64,000 bases of DNA from Saprospiraceae bacterium (lineage in GTDB: Bacteria > Bacteroidota > Bacteroidia > Chitinophagales > Saprospiraceae): contig JADKAA010000029.1 in NCBI GenBank assembly GCA_016715465.1, positions 1,860,001 through 1,924,000 of the forward strand, read 5' to 3'. The notes under the pieces were generated by a model that saw nothing but the letters and a program-made list of their open reading frames with translations, was not told where the DNA came from and did not search any database. The translations under genes were made by a program, and so were the position numbers. Shown here one piece after another: positions 30,366-40,167 of the stretch (its first letter is position 1; every line of letters starts with the position of its first letter).

Positions 30366-33205
30366 TTAGCGGAAGACTGTCACATCTCCCTTTCCTTCAT
30401 ATTGACAGAAGGCGCCTACCTTATACCTGGTAAACCATACATATACATCAGGTGGATACTTGTCTTCATTGTTGTTGCTGTTGCCGGTTGCATTTTCCAG
30501 CTTACCATCCCATCTCATATCGATGTTGTCTGCAGAGAAAACTTCCTTACCCCATCTGTCGAATACCTTTAATACAAAGTCCGTAACAGCACTGCTATCC
30601 GGCCCACACTGATTGATGGCACCAAAGGTCTTGTTCTCCATTTGTGCACTATCCAGGGCAAATACTATCTTAGGGAATTTTAGACATGAAACACCCAATA
30701 CGCCTGTTTCAAATTCAGCGATGGCAGTTTGTTTGCATGCGTCTGTCACGGTAATCGTGTACCTGCCTTCTGCCGTAACCACGGTGGTGTTGGTATTGGA
30801 ATTGCCTGCACTCCATTGATAATTGACGATCGTATTGCCATTTCCAAATGCTGTGGCAAAAGCCTCCAAACCTATCGAACCTGTGCGACAGAATGAATTC
30901 TCTTCCGACAATTCTATCTCTACTGCTGGTCCCGGGTTCCAAATGGATGCATCGACTATTATGGAGTTTGTTGCAAAGGTGTCACAAGCATCGGTAATCG
31001 TTACTGTATAGGTCCCCAGTACAGTTCCTTCGATGATGGCCGTCGTTTTTCCGGAATTCCAGGCATAGGTATAAGGTGCCAAACCTCCTGCACCCTGGGC
31101 GCTCAATAAGAAAGTCGAATCTTTGCAAACCTGCGGTCCGCGGGCAAGTTGAACGGATGGTAAGCCAAGCCATTGTGTATTGTCAACATTTATGGAAGCT
31201 ACCCCTGTTTTACCGCAATTATCGGTAACGGTAACTGCATACGTACCCAACTTGTTGTTGCTTATTGAAGCAGTCGTTTCACCTGTATTCCAGACAAAAG
31301 TATATAATCCGCCACCCCCTGCGCCGGCAGCACTTAGGATGAATGGCGTATCCTTACACACCTTTGGTCCTTTAGCGACACTCACCGCCGGAGGTCCAAA
31401 CCACTGGTCAGTACCTACCGTGACATTCACACGGGCTGTCTGTCCGCAGGCGTCAGTTACGGTAACCGAAAAAGTACCTGTTGTGCTGGGTTGAATGGTC
31501 TGGGTCGTCGCCTGTGTATTCCAGGCATAGGTGTATCCTGCTTTTCCACCCATGGCCTGCACGGTAAGCAGGTAGGGGGTGTTTTCACATACTTGTGGTC
31601 CCCTGCCTATAAGTGCAGAAGGCGCATCATAATAATCCAGTGTGGAGGTATCACACAACATGTAACAGTACTTGTCATCAATGGTGATGGTCACACTGTA
31701 CTCACCGGTTTGGAAAACCCTTAAGGTATCTTTGGTGCTGCCGTCACTCCACTTGTAAGCAATGGCTCCTTTTGGCTTTGGCTCATACAAAACATTTATG
31801 GGTTCTCCCGGACAAAATTTCAGATCCTGCAAACTCAATACCGGAATTTCAAATCCATCAAACCCTCTGTCCTGAGCATTTACTTCTTTTGAAATGGCAC
31901 TGCCTGAGCTTTCATTACCGTCGCCATGGTATCCACAGTAAATACCTGGTTTTTAAGCAGGGCAGTGGAGTCTTTTAGCTCACAACTGGTCACTCCCTGA
32001 TAATCTGTTTTGATCAGTCCCATCTTCAACTTTCCGGTCATCTCATCGTCCACATCCGTCTGGTAGTAACCATAACCCATGTCCTGGGTTTCAAACAAGC
32101 CACCGTTTGTATTAAAATGAGCCTTCGCCCTGTCATATAAAACCAACCACTGCTGACTGCCATCCTGTTTAAGACTAAGCATAAAAGGTGCTTCCAGTGT
32201 GTCCCTGAGTTTGATCTTGCCACTCACAATGATGTTGCCCGCTTTGTCACTCATGAGTCCGTCAATGACGTTCCTGGTGCTAAGCGCAGCGTCAAATACC
32301 TTTGACCACACGATTTTACCAATACTGTCTGTTTGAAAAATAAAAGATTGGTTGAGCGGAAAGGTATTGCCGTAACGGCCTGCTACTATATATCCTTTCC
32401 CTGACTTTATGACCTTTAGTCCTTCAGCCTGCTGAAATCCGGTCGGCAGATAAAATTTACTGAACACAGGAGTTCTGTTTTTTGAAAGTATGGTTATGGC
32501 AGCTGACCTCGCCACAGCTGTGCGCCTTACACTGCCCGTCCAAACATAACTTGTGTCATTATTTACTTCAAAATGATTGGCCTCAAAAGGCAGTGCAGAT
32601 CCGTTGATGCGATTGTAACTTAGTCTCTGGTTATTCAGCAGGGTTCCTCCCCCGTTTAATTGATTAAAATATAACTGGATGCTGTCTCCTGTGTCTGCCT
32701 GTGTCAATTGATACAAGAGGCTGTCTTTGCCTTCATCCAGCAAGTTGGCAGCATGACTGCCCTTATCGTCAAAAGTGTTGTCAAGAACCCTTGTCCACTC
32801 CAGGTCAAGAGATTTATTCAAACACCCAATCAACCTGTTGTCTGTCGTCGCGGTAGTGGTGCAGGTAAAATAAATGCTGTCATTGGTCGCCTGAATCAGG
32901 GAAACCGATCCGTGTAAGATCCGGGTATTACCCTCCATTTGGACCAGCTTGCTGGTGCTCACATCTCCTTTGGGCTTGAGTGACGTAAGTACGAGGTAAC
33001 TGTAGCTTGTATCTGCGACGGCCCTTATGCCGTCCAGCGACAAATACGATCCGTCTTTCATCTGTATGCCAGCCAGGTTTACAACAGAAGTATCCGGATC
33101 ATTGCCGGATGAACCTTTAACGGGGTAGCCCCTGTGAAACTTGGATTGACCACTTAGCGCTATATGAAATAAAGCTGCAAGTACAATCAGGACAATTCTA
33201 TGCAT
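30366..33205 (-). pseudogene. Large secreted protein with SprB-like repeats and T9SS type B (gliding-associated) tail, one frameshift
   Basis: Frames 33205-31880 and 31838-30366 form one protein of ~945 aa. It starts at the ATG at 33205 with signal peptide MHRIVLIVLAALFHIALSG. An N-terminal region (~25-430) of beta-strand blades follows, then four SprB-like repeats (30670-31622) and a C-terminal domain of the gliding-motility-associated type B class (VFDRWGKEVF, then DMRWDGK and VYVWFTRY). Type B tails route cargo through T9SS to the surface, often as adhesins. The shift is at a T4 run on the plus strand (31887-31890); one more base joins AVPFQKE to VNAQDRGFDGF. A TATCTTTG -7 box lies upstream. 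Confidence 0.82.
30670..31622 (-). repeat. Four tandem SprB-like repeats
   Basis: Within the type B T9SS gene, units of ~80 residues repeat four times. Each has a G-P-x-V-C start, a Y-x-W-N-x-G/T centre (YAWNTQ, FVWNTGE, YAWNSGK, YQWSAGN) and a VTxTDAC/VTVTDNC end. The fourth is the most divergent. Such repeats extend surface adhesins. Confidence 0.75.
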
Positions 33206-33223
33206 AAGTTGAAATTTACGTTT

Positions 33224-33231
33224 CAAAGATA
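33224..33231 (-). promoter_or_regulatory. -7 box for the type B T9SS gene
   Basis: Minus-strand TATCTTTG fits TAnnTTTG and lies about 18 bases before the ATG at 33205, which would give a short leader. No TTTG -33 box stands at the right spacing. Confidence 0.4.
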
Positions 33232-33413
33232 GGAAAAATTGCCCATTTATAGCTGTCAGCATACATTTTTATCCCCTAATTTGAGGCTGCTTTGTCCTGC
33301 TCGTCACCAAAACTGTGTAAATATAACCTCATAACACTATGGCCTGATTTTGCGCGGTTCTGTTGCCAATAAAATGCTATTTTCAACCGTTCATTCTCGT
33401 TAACCGGCTTTTT

Positions 33414-34970
33414 ATGATCAACAAATTTGCCCGTCTGGTTGAATCTTTGGACAAAGAAAGACCTGCAGGCGCTGAGCTTTATCCTTATTTGTCCAACTTT
33501 TTTGCCGCCTTACCAGAAGATTCAGACCGGGTATGGGCGGTTTATCTTTTGCAAAAAGGAATACACACCAGGGCGGGTACGTACCCGGTCTTAAGAGCAT
33601 ACGCTTCCTGCATCACCGGCATACCAGACTGGATGATCGATCACAGCACGGTCGTAACCGGCGACAAAGCCGAAGCCCTTGCGCTGCTGTTCGACCATAC
33701 CGGTGCTAAAGAACTTTCTCTAACCCAGGTCATGCATTTTGTTTCCGACTTTAAATCCCTGTCCGACGAGCCGAGAATAAAAGGACTAGAGGAAATATGG
33801 CTTTCCTGCGACGAGGCTGGACGAAGGCTGGTCAATAAAATGATCATGTCGGGATTTCTTGCCAATGTAATGTCCCAGGATTTGGCTGGCTGTCTGAGTA
33901 TCATCACCGGTTGTCAGAAACACACGCTGGCTACCAGACTAGATACACCCTGGCAGCCTCACCAGACTACCTGGTTGGATCTCATCCGCACAGAAGACCT
34001 GCAGCAGGAAAATAACCATCCATGTGCTTTTAGTCCGGTACAAAAAGTGGATGAAAATTGTGTGAGCCGTCTGCCCCTCCATGATTTTACGGCAGAATAC
34101 AGGTGGCAAGGCAAAAGGATTCAGTGTGTGTGGCGAAGTAATCAGGTCTCCGTTTGGACAAAAGATGGACAGCTCATCGGTCGTGAAGTACCTGAACTGA
34201 AAACACTCGACTTTTCCGGTTTTACCAGCCTGGTGTTGGAGGGCTGCGTTTTAAATTTGTCCGGTAACCATGGCAAAAAACAATCCACCACATCACGGCA
34301 ACACCTCATCATTTTTCATGACCTGCATGAAATTAATGACGAAGACATCACCCACCTTGCGCCTGGCCAGAGGAAAGAATTACTTGCCGGTGTGCTTTCC
34401 GGGTTTGGAGACAAAGCCAACATCCGGTTTAGTCATAATCTTGACTTTGGCTCTTTGGCAATGCTTATCGCCATGAGAGAAGATGCAGGCTCACGCTTTG
34501 CCACAGGAATCATACTGAAAAGCAAAACGGCCAATGCTTTTGAAAAGCCCTGGCTTGAATGGCCTGCAGAACCAATTAAACTGCGGGCGGTAATCATGTA
34601 TGTAAAAACTGACCTTCCTGCCTCAAGAACGCCTGTAGAATATACCTTGGGTCTTTGGAAAAAAGAAAATGACGAAACAAGCCTGGTATCCATAACCAAG
34701 TGTCCGCCTCCCGAATTTGGCCACCAAAATGAATCTTTTCTCGAAGTCCTTTATGCACAGGTTGATGCCCGGTTTGGGCCGGTATTGAACCTCAGACACC
34801 ACATGGTAGTAAGTTTGAAATTTGACTACGCCCTTGCTTCTTTAAAACACAAATCCGGATACATATTGATGCGACCTATCATGGAAGAATGGCTGCCCGG
34901 ACAAGCCGCAAACCAGGCAGATGATCTGGAAGCACTAAAGATTCTGGTTTTAAATTCCACAGCCTTATAA
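33414..34970 (+). CDS. Catalytically degenerate ATP-dependent DNA ligase homologue
   Basis: The 518-aa protein starts at the ATG at 33414; the frame opens earlier, at a TTG at 33363. Collinear blocks match bacterial LigB/LigD-like ATP-dependent ligases: N-terminal DSDRVWAVYLLQKG, GIPDWMIDHSTVVTGDKAEALALL (family: WLF..Y..VGDLAET.ALL), the DNA-binding helical domain, LIIFHDLHEINDEDI, AVIMYV, and the C-terminal LKHKSGYILMRP. The catalytic motifs have changed: KWDGxR is RWQGKR (Arg230 for the adenylated Lys), the DGEL motif is EGCV (276-279), EGLMLK is TGIILK (364-369), and KWKRDP is EWPAEP (382-387). It should therefore neither form the AMP adduct nor seal nicks. The open frame is undamaged. 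The usual partner genes (exonuclease, helicase, phosphoesterase) are absent here. It may bind DNA ends or regulate repair. Confidence 0.83.
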   Translation: MINKFARLVESLDKERPAGAELYPYLSNFFAALPEDSDRVWAVYLLQKGIHTRAGTYPVLRAYASCITGIPDWMIDHSTVVTGDKAEALALLFDHTGAKELSLTQVMHFVSDFKSLSDEPRIKGLEEIWLSCDEAGRRLVNKMIMSGFLANVMSQDLAGCLSIITGCQKHTLATRLDTPWQPHQTTWLDLIRTEDLQQENNHPCAFSPVQKVDENCVSRLPLHDFTAEYRWQGKRIQCVWRSNQVSVWTKDGQLIGREVPELKTLDFSGFTSLVLEGCVLNLSGNHGKKQSTTSRQHLIIFHDLHEINDEDITHLAPGQRKELLAGVLSGFGDKANIRFSHNLDFGSLAMLIAMREDAGSRFATGIILKSKTANAFEKPWLEWPAEPIKLRAVIMYVKTDLPASRTPVEYTLGLWKKENDETSLVSITKCPPPEFGHQNESFLEVLYAQVDARFGPVLNLRHHMVVSLKFDYALASLKHKSGYILMRPIMEEWLPGQAANQADDLEALKILVLNSTAL

Positions 34971-35150
34971 TTCCGAATCTATGCTGGAAATCGGATTTTT
35001 ATTATGCGTTAAATGCTCATTATTATTGTTTTATAACATCATTTAATATATTAACGCCAAAAAAAGACGGAATAAACACAAAAAAATTACTTTTGTGGGA
35101 ACTTAATAAAGAAGCTATTTATTACATCATTGTAAAAAATAAACACATAC

Positions 35151-35372
35151 ATGTATTGGACCCTAGAACTTGCACATCATTTGGAAGACGCACCATGGCC
35201 TGCGACCAAAGACGAACTCATCGATTATGCGATCAGATCCGGAGCGCCCATTGAGGTAATTGAAAACCTGAATGAACTCGAAGATGAAGCTGAAATATAT
35301 GACACCATGGAGGATATTTGGCCTGATTATCCCAGAAAGGACGATTTTTTATTCAACGAAGACGAATATTAA
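35151..35372 (+). CDS. DUF2795-type small acidic protein
   Basis: The 73-aa protein (MYWTLELAHHLEDAPWPATK) is strongly conserved in Bacteroidota from memory of the family, with the acidic ending DFLFNEDEY. It is rich in Glu/Asp, has no signal or membrane segment, and is probably cytoplasmic. The function is unknown. A TACTTTTG -7-like element lies at 35088-35095, and a terminator follows at 35399, so it is a separate transcription unit. Confidence 0.85.
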   Translation: MYWTLELAHHLEDAPWPATKDELIDYAIRSGAPIEVIENLNELEDEAEIYDTMEDIWPDYPRKDDFLFNEDEY

Positions 35373-35398
35373 TTTTGTAAAGCATAAATCATTTTACG

Positions 35399-35441
35399 AT
35401 GCCCCTTGGTTTTAACAGGAAAAATTAAGGGGCATTTTTTT
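35399..35441 (+). terminator. Rho-independent terminator between DUF2795 gene and cmk
   Basis: Perfect 9-bp arms ATGCCCCTT (35399-35407) and AAGGGGCAT (35427-35435), with a 19-base loop, are followed by a T run to 35441. Confidence 0.82.
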
Positions 35442-35459
35442 AGCCCACAATCCAGCTCC

Positions 35460-36131
35460 ATGATCATTGCCATCGACGGTTTCTCATCTTGCGGTAAGTC
35501 GACCATAGCGAAGACCCTGGCCCAAATTCTTAAGCTTCCTTATATAGACACCGGAGCCATGTACAGGGCTGTAACCTGGTATTTTCTCAAACACCAGATT
35601 GACATTAAAGATGAACTACAGGTGTACACCGCACTAAACCACATCATACTCCGTTTTGTAAGGGACGGGGATCAAAATGTGCTGTATTGTAATGGCAGTC
35701 CCCTGGTAGAAGAACTGCGGTCAATGGAGGTCTCCAACATGGTGAGCGAAATCTCAGCCATCCCCGAGGTAAGAATAAAAATGGTCACCCTTCAACAACA
35801 AATGGGCGCTCAGGGTGCCGTCATGGATGGCCGGGACATTGGTACAGTAGTCTTCCCAGATGCGGATTTCAAGTTTTTCCTTATAGCAGATCCGGAAGTA
35901 CGGGCTGAAAGACGATACCGGGAACTCTTGGAAAAAAATGGAACAACATCTTTTGATGAAGTGGTGACAAACCTGGCCCACAGAGATCATATCGACAGTA
36001 CCCGTGAACACAGCCCATTGAGAAAAGCAGAAGATGCCATAGAAATTGACAATACTTTTCTCACCAGGGACGAACAAATTGCGGTGATTCTAAAATACCT
36101 CAATTCTGAAAGCATGCCCGGTCAAAAATAA
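35460..36131 (+). CDS. cmk: Cytidylate kinase
   Basis: The 223-aa enzyme phosphorylates CMP and dCMP. MIIAIDGFSSCGKSTIAKTL is the P-loop, PYIDTGAMYRAVTW is the CMP-binding block, and MDGRDIGTVVFPDADFKFFL is the family signature. The ATG at 35460 gives the normal N-terminus; the open frame begins at a TTG at 35406, inside the terminator. The gene converges with the TlpA-like gene (36179). Confidence 0.94.
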   Translation: MIIAIDGFSSCGKSTIAKTLAQILKLPYIDTGAMYRAVTWYFLKHQIDIKDELQVYTALNHIILRFVRDGDQNVLYCNGSPLVEELRSMEVSNMVSEISAIPEVRIKMVTLQQQMGAQGAVMDGRDIGTVVFPDADFKFFLIADPEVRAERRYRELLEKNGTTSFDEVVTNLAHRDHIDSTREHSPLRKAEDAIEIDNTFLTRDEQIAVILKYLNSESMPGQK

Positions 36132-36178
36132 TCTACCATTTTTTCAGGCTACATTATCCAAAGCTTGAACATGTCTTC

Positions 36179-37606
36179 CTATCGCCGGGATAATTTTTCA
36201 AAGAGATGTCTCAACTCATATTCCTGCATACTCCCCTTTCTCCGGAATACTATCCTCTTTTCCCTGTCCAAAACATAGATGGAAGGAAAAGTAGTAATGT
36301 GATACATCACCTGGTAATTTGACCTGGTTTGTGGATCAGCCAGGAATAACCATTCAGCGGGGAATTGTAAGGTGTCTATGTATTCCCAACACATAGAAAC
36401 ACTTTCTGCCTTCTTACCACATACCGCCAGAATTTTTAACCCTAGTCCTGAAAATTCGTTGTAAATCGATGCGATGATGGGGATTTCCTTTTTACAATTG
36501 GGACAATCGGGATTCCAGAAAATAAGCATCGTCAGGTCCGCATTGACATCCATAACATTAAAGGGCCGGTTTGCGCGGTCGTAAAATCGGATATCAGGTG
36601 CCAGTGACCCCGTCATTAACCGGTCAATGTGGGATGCAAGATTGGAGTAACGATAGTAGTCCTCCTCACTCATCCATGGTGCCTTGCCCTTGTCCACATA
36701 TTTTCTGACCAAATACACATAAATCCTGCCCAGGTCATACTTATTCATTTGGCTAAATGAATTGAGCATGTACCTGAGATAATATCTGTATGCTTTTTCA
36801 TTTGGTTTCAACATTTCTACCAATTGGTCTGTTGCCCTTATGGCTTCTTCATCGCCACTCTCCCATACCCTGAATGTATAATGATCAAGCCAGTCAATTC
36901 CAAGTGGTAAACTCCAGAAGATGCTATCTTCCACATGGAAATTCCTTAAATAGGAAGTGCGATAGTATTGATTGCGGATCTTTCGCTCAGTTTCCCAATT
37001 TGCATTTTCCGGAAAGTAATCAAATGGAGTTCTTTTGATAAAATCGGCGATCAACGACTCAGGATATTCCCTTAAAAACTGAACTTGCAATTCGTGGATT
37101 GCCTGCTCCTTGGCCGTGATAAATTTGAACAAATCTTCGGAGAGGAATAACCGGTAAGTGTCAAATATTTTGCTGTATTCGTCCATCAAACTCACTACCT
37201 GGTTTCTGTAGGCATACAACTGATTACTGGCAGGACTGTGGTCAAAAGAGACTGTCCTGTGAACGTTATTTACATTCGCGGCAATGCTAAAATTTCGATG
37301 TTCATCCGTGATGGCAATATTAAAATATCCGTATCTCGATTCCGCCGAAGTTTTAAAAGCAATGGCGTAGAAACCGGGCTTAATTTCCTTATTTGTCTCC
37401 AGGGTAAAAGTGCCATCCTCTTTTTTCAAACCGTAAAAATCAACCTCGACCTGCCTGCCATAGGTGCGGCCAAACCATATAGTATCATACGTCAGGCCGC
37501 GCAAATTCACGTTGATTACTACACCGGCACTCGACAGATGATGGCATGTCAATAGAAAAAACATTATAATACCAAATAAGTAAGTTCCCGATATTTTTGA
37601 AGTCAT
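36179..37606 (-). CDS. TlpA-like exported thioredoxin-fold protein
   Basis: The 475-aa product has a signal peptide (to ~28), a DUF4369-like beta domain (~30-125), a long helical region (~130-335) resembling DUF5106, and a C-terminal thioredoxin domain with Cys368-Pro-Asn-Cys371 in FWNPDCPNCKKE and a cis-Pro in TTFPSIYVLD. It should act in the periplasm as a disulfide reductase or oxidase; such proteins are abundant in Bacteroidota and their partners are usually unknown. It stands alone: convergent with cmk and 205 bases from the carbonic anhydrase gene. Confidence 0.85.
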   Translation of the reverse strand: MTSKISGTYLFGIIMFFLLTCHHLSSAGVVINVNLRGLTYDTIWFGRTYGRQVEVDFYGLKKEDGTFTLETNKEIKPGFYAIAFKTSAESRYGYFNIAITDEHRNFSIAANVNNVHRTVSFDHSPASNQLYAYRNQVVSLMDEYSKIFDTYRLFLSEDLFKFITAKEQAIHELQVQFLREYPESLIADFIKRTPFDYFPENANWETERKIRNQYYRTSYLRNFHVEDSIFWSLPLGIDWLDHYTFRVWESGDEEAIRATDQLVEMLKPNEKAYRYYLRYMLNSFSQMNKYDLGRIYVYLVRKYVDKGKAPWMSEEDYYRYSNLASHIDRLMTGSLAPDIRFYDRANRPFNVMDVNADLTMLIFWNPDCPNCKKEIPIIASIYNEFSGLGLKILAVCGKKAESVSMCWEYIDTLQFPAEWLFLADPQTRSNYQVMYHITTFPSIYVLDREKRIVFRRKGSMQEYELRHLFEKLSRR

Positions 37607-37710
37607 CTGTAGTGCTTTGATTCGGCCTCAAATATCTGTAAAATATGCGACTTCACATTTATGAACTGTGAGGAATTCAAGATTATTGTTTTTTTTAACT
37701 AAACTAATAA

Positions 37711-37738
37711 AGGCAGACCTTTTTACAATGGCCTGCCT
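37711..37738 (-). terminator. Probable terminator downstream of the carbonic anhydrase gene
   Basis: Read on the minus strand, a stem of AGGCAGGCC and GGTCTGCCT (one mismatch, 10-base loop) is followed by a T-rich stretch. It lies about 75 bases past the carbonic anhydrase stop. The T tract is interrupted, so strength is uncertain. Confidence 0.5.
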
Positions 37739-37811
37739 AAAAAATCAATCTGCAAACCCATAAAGGGTCTTAACTAACTAAACCAAATCAAAGTTTAACT
37801 TAACCAAAATA

Positions 37812-38441
37812 TCATTCTTCGATTTTAAACTTCACTTCCCCCGTGGCCACGTCATAAATGGCCCCAACAATGTCAATTTTACCCTCGGCTTTCATTTGTG
37901 CCAGCAATGGACTTATCTCGTAGATTTTACTGATTTGATATTCCACATTGTGATGCATGACATTTTGGACAAAATTCAAGTTTTTGGAAGTCCTGTTTTC
38001 TGTGGTGACTTCTTCCCTTTCCACAGCAGGATGAATTTGTTCCAGCAAATTGGTGATGTTGCCGTCTTTGAATCCATCACATGCTCCTTTTACTGCACCA
38101 CATTGTGTGTGACCTAAAACCACTATAATTTTTGAACCCAAATATTTGCAGGCAAACTCAAGAGATCCAATGGCAAACTCACTGGCTATATTTCCAGCCA
38201 GCCTCACACTGAATATGTCACCAAGGCCCTGGTCAAAGACCAATTCAGTCGATGTTCGACTGTCACTGCAACTCAATATAGAAGCAAAAGGAAATTGACC
38301 ATCCCTGGTATCATTTACCTGCTCAAGCAGATTGCGATTGAGTTTAAGGTTATTTAAAAATCGTTGATTACCTTCCTGTAAAAACTGAAGGGCCTTTGAA
38401 GGGGTAATGGTTTCTTGCGTTTCTTTGGTATGTGCTTTCAT
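37812..38441 (-). CDS. Beta-class carbonic anhydrase
   Basis: The 209-aa enzyme interconverts CO2 and bicarbonate. Zinc ligands are Cys58, His111 and Cys114 (SCSDSR and GHTQCGAVKG), with Asp60-Arg62 as the catalytic dyad. It has no signal peptide and is probably cytoplasmic. The SulP transporter gene ends 20 bases upstream, so the two form an operon; together they would import anion (probably bicarbonate) and equilibrate it with CO2 for carboxylases. Confidence 0.93.
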   Translation of the reverse strand: MKAHTKETQETITPSKALQFLQEGNQRFLNNLKLNRNLLEQVNDTRDGQFPFASILSCSDSRTSTELVFDQGLGDIFSVRLAGNIASEFAIGSLEFACKYLGSKIIVVLGHTQCGAVKGACDGFKDGNITNLLEQIHPAVEREEVTTENRTSKNLNFVQNVMHHNVEYQISKIYEISPLLAQMKAEGKIDIVGAIYDVATGEVKFKIEE

Positions 38442-38461
38442 AAATGTTTACTTTTTTTATT

Positions 38462-40090
38462 TTAATTGGTAAGAAGCGTCTCTGCTTTATTTGTGGCCAA
38501 ATTTTCCGGGCCATTATCGTTTGTAAATCTTACGTGGCTGGTATTTTCAATCTGGTAATTTTCCTTAAATCCGGTTAATTCCAGGTTTATGGATTTTTCC
38601 ACGCTGACCACATCGCGAAATTCCCTGATCAGTTCGAGTATGTCGTGCGCGATGTACTGTGAATTTGAGGCATCGATTAGCACAGTCGATCCGTTTGGAA
38701 GGGCGGCAAGGGTTTGTTTGATGGTGGCTTTATTCAGGAAGGAAACTTCCTGGGATAATTCGATGATGATTTTATCCCCCAAATGATAACTTTCCCTGGA
38801 AAAATAGTAGGCATTTTTTATATTCCCCCTAAGAATATAAATTATACTTATGATTAGTCCAATGCCCACTCCCTTCAGCAGGTCGGTAAAAACTACCGCT
38901 AAAAGCGTAACTATAAAAGGAATAAACTGGTATTTTCCCTGCTGATAAAAATGAAAAAGTTTTGACGGCTTAGCAAGTTTATATCCAATTAAAAGCAAAA
39001 TAGCCGCCAATGAGGCCAGTGGGATTTTGTTGAGTAACCCGGGTATAATCAAAACACAAAGTAACATAAAAACACCATGTAAAATCGCTGACCAACGCGA
39101 AGCTGCACCAGAATTAATGTTGGCCGTAGTCCGCACTACCACAGAGGTCATGGGCAAACCTCCCAGAAGGCCACTGACTATATTTCCGGTACCCTGGGCA
39201 AGTAATTCCCTGTTGGGGTTTGAGTACCGCTTATGGGTATCCATTTTGTCCCCGGCTTCTATGCACAGCAGGGTTTCAAGTGATGCCACAATGGCAATCG
39301 TGGCAGCCACTATCCATATTTCTTTGTTCATGATGGCAGAAAAATCAGGAAGGACAATTAGTCCCTTAAATGCTTCTACCGAATCTGCCACAGGCAAAGA
39401 TACCAGATGGCTGGGTTCAATAACCCATACACCTCCGCTCAACTTGAAGAGTTCATTGATGACGATGCCGAATACCACCACCACCAAGGCAGCCGGAATC
39501 AATTTTATTTTTCTCAAAAAATCAACCTTCTCCCACAGAATGAGCAATAAGATGCTGAATACCGACAATATCACGGCACCGGGATGAATATAATCCAACA
39601 TGTCAATGAGTGAAGTGAAGGTATTGGAACCTGATTTTTCAATAAAGGCCAAATCTCCTTCGGTGTCCCTGTCATATCCAAAAGCATGTGGCAATTGTTT
39701 CAAGAAAATAATTACCCCGATACCTGCCAGCATGCCTTCAACCACACTGTTGGGAAAATAATCCGCAACTGTTCCCGCCTTGATTACTCCAAGAATTACC
39801 TGAATTCCACCAGCTATAACCACGGCAAGCAAAAAATTTTCAAAGCCACCCAAGGTAGAGATGGCAGACAAAACAATGGCTGTAAGTCCTGCAGCAGGCC
39901 CGCTTACACTTACATGCGAGCCGCTGAGTGATCCTACCACAATACCACCAATAATGCCGGATATAATACCGGAAAAGAGAGGAGCCCCGGAAGCCAAAGC
40001 AATGCCAAGACACAATGGAAGCGCAACTAAAAACACAACGACCGAGGAAGGCAGGTCATTTTTTAATATTTTATTGTATAGTGTATTCAT
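38462..40090 (-). CDS. SulP-family anion transporter with STAS domain
   Basis: The 542-aa membrane protein has the SulP core of many hydrophobic helices (GIALASGAPLFSGIISGIIGG near the start, LSGSHVSVSGPAAGLTAIV in the substrate region) and a C-terminal cytoplasmic STAS domain (~430-525) with VLIDASNSQYIAHDILEL. Members carry sulfate, bicarbonate or other anions, usually with Na+. Pairing with carbonic anhydrase favours bicarbonate, as in BicA and related systems, but transport was not tested. A 13-base palindrome lies upstream at 40155-40167. Confidence 0.9.
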   Translation of the reverse strand: MNTLYNKILKNDLPSSVVVFLVALPLCLGIALASGAPLFSGIISGIIGGIVVGSLSGSHVSVSGPAAGLTAIVLSAISTLGGFENFLLAVVIAGGIQVILGVIKAGTVADYFPNSVVEGMLAGIGVIIFLKQLPHAFGYDRDTEGDLAFIEKSGSNTFTSLIDMLDYIHPGAVILSVFSILLLILWEKVDFLRKIKLIPAALVVVVFGIVINELFKLSGGVWVIEPSHLVSLPVADSVEAFKGLIVLPDFSAIMNKEIWIVAATIAIVASLETLLCIEAGDKMDTHKRYSNPNRELLAQGTGNIVSGLLGGLPMTSVVVRTTANINSGAASRWSAILHGVFMLLCVLIIPGLLNKIPLASLAAILLLIGYKLAKPSKLFHFYQQGKYQFIPFIVTLLAVVFTDLLKGVGIGLIISIIYILRGNIKNAYYFSRESYHLGDKIIIELSQEVSFLNKATIKQTLAALPNGSTVLIDASNSQYIAHDILELIREFRDVVSVEKSINLELTGFKENYQIENTSHVRFTNDNGPENLATNKAETLLTN

Positions 40091-40154
40091 GATTTGGTTA
40101 ATTAAGGTTGCAGAAATTGTCTTATTTAAAACCAGACATACTCGGCAGTAATAG

Positions 40155-40167
40155 GATATACTATATC
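40155..40167. promoter_or_regulatory. Palindrome upstream of the SulP-carbonic anhydrase operon
   Basis: GATATA (40155-40160) and TATATC (40162-40167) are perfect inverted arms around one base. The site lies 65-77 bases before the SulP start. A regulator site is possible; AT-rich palindromes also arise by chance. Confidence 0.25.

Noticed and set aside
30327..30572. A plus-strand 81-aa ORF overlapping the type B T9SS gene
   Set aside because: It lies antisense to the conserved C-terminal domain and shows no features of its own.
14055..31890. Phase variation by homopolymer tracts
   Set aside because: The tracts are only 3-6 bases, shorter than typical phase-variable runs, and no repeats flank them. 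Kept only as an alternative in the frameshift finding.
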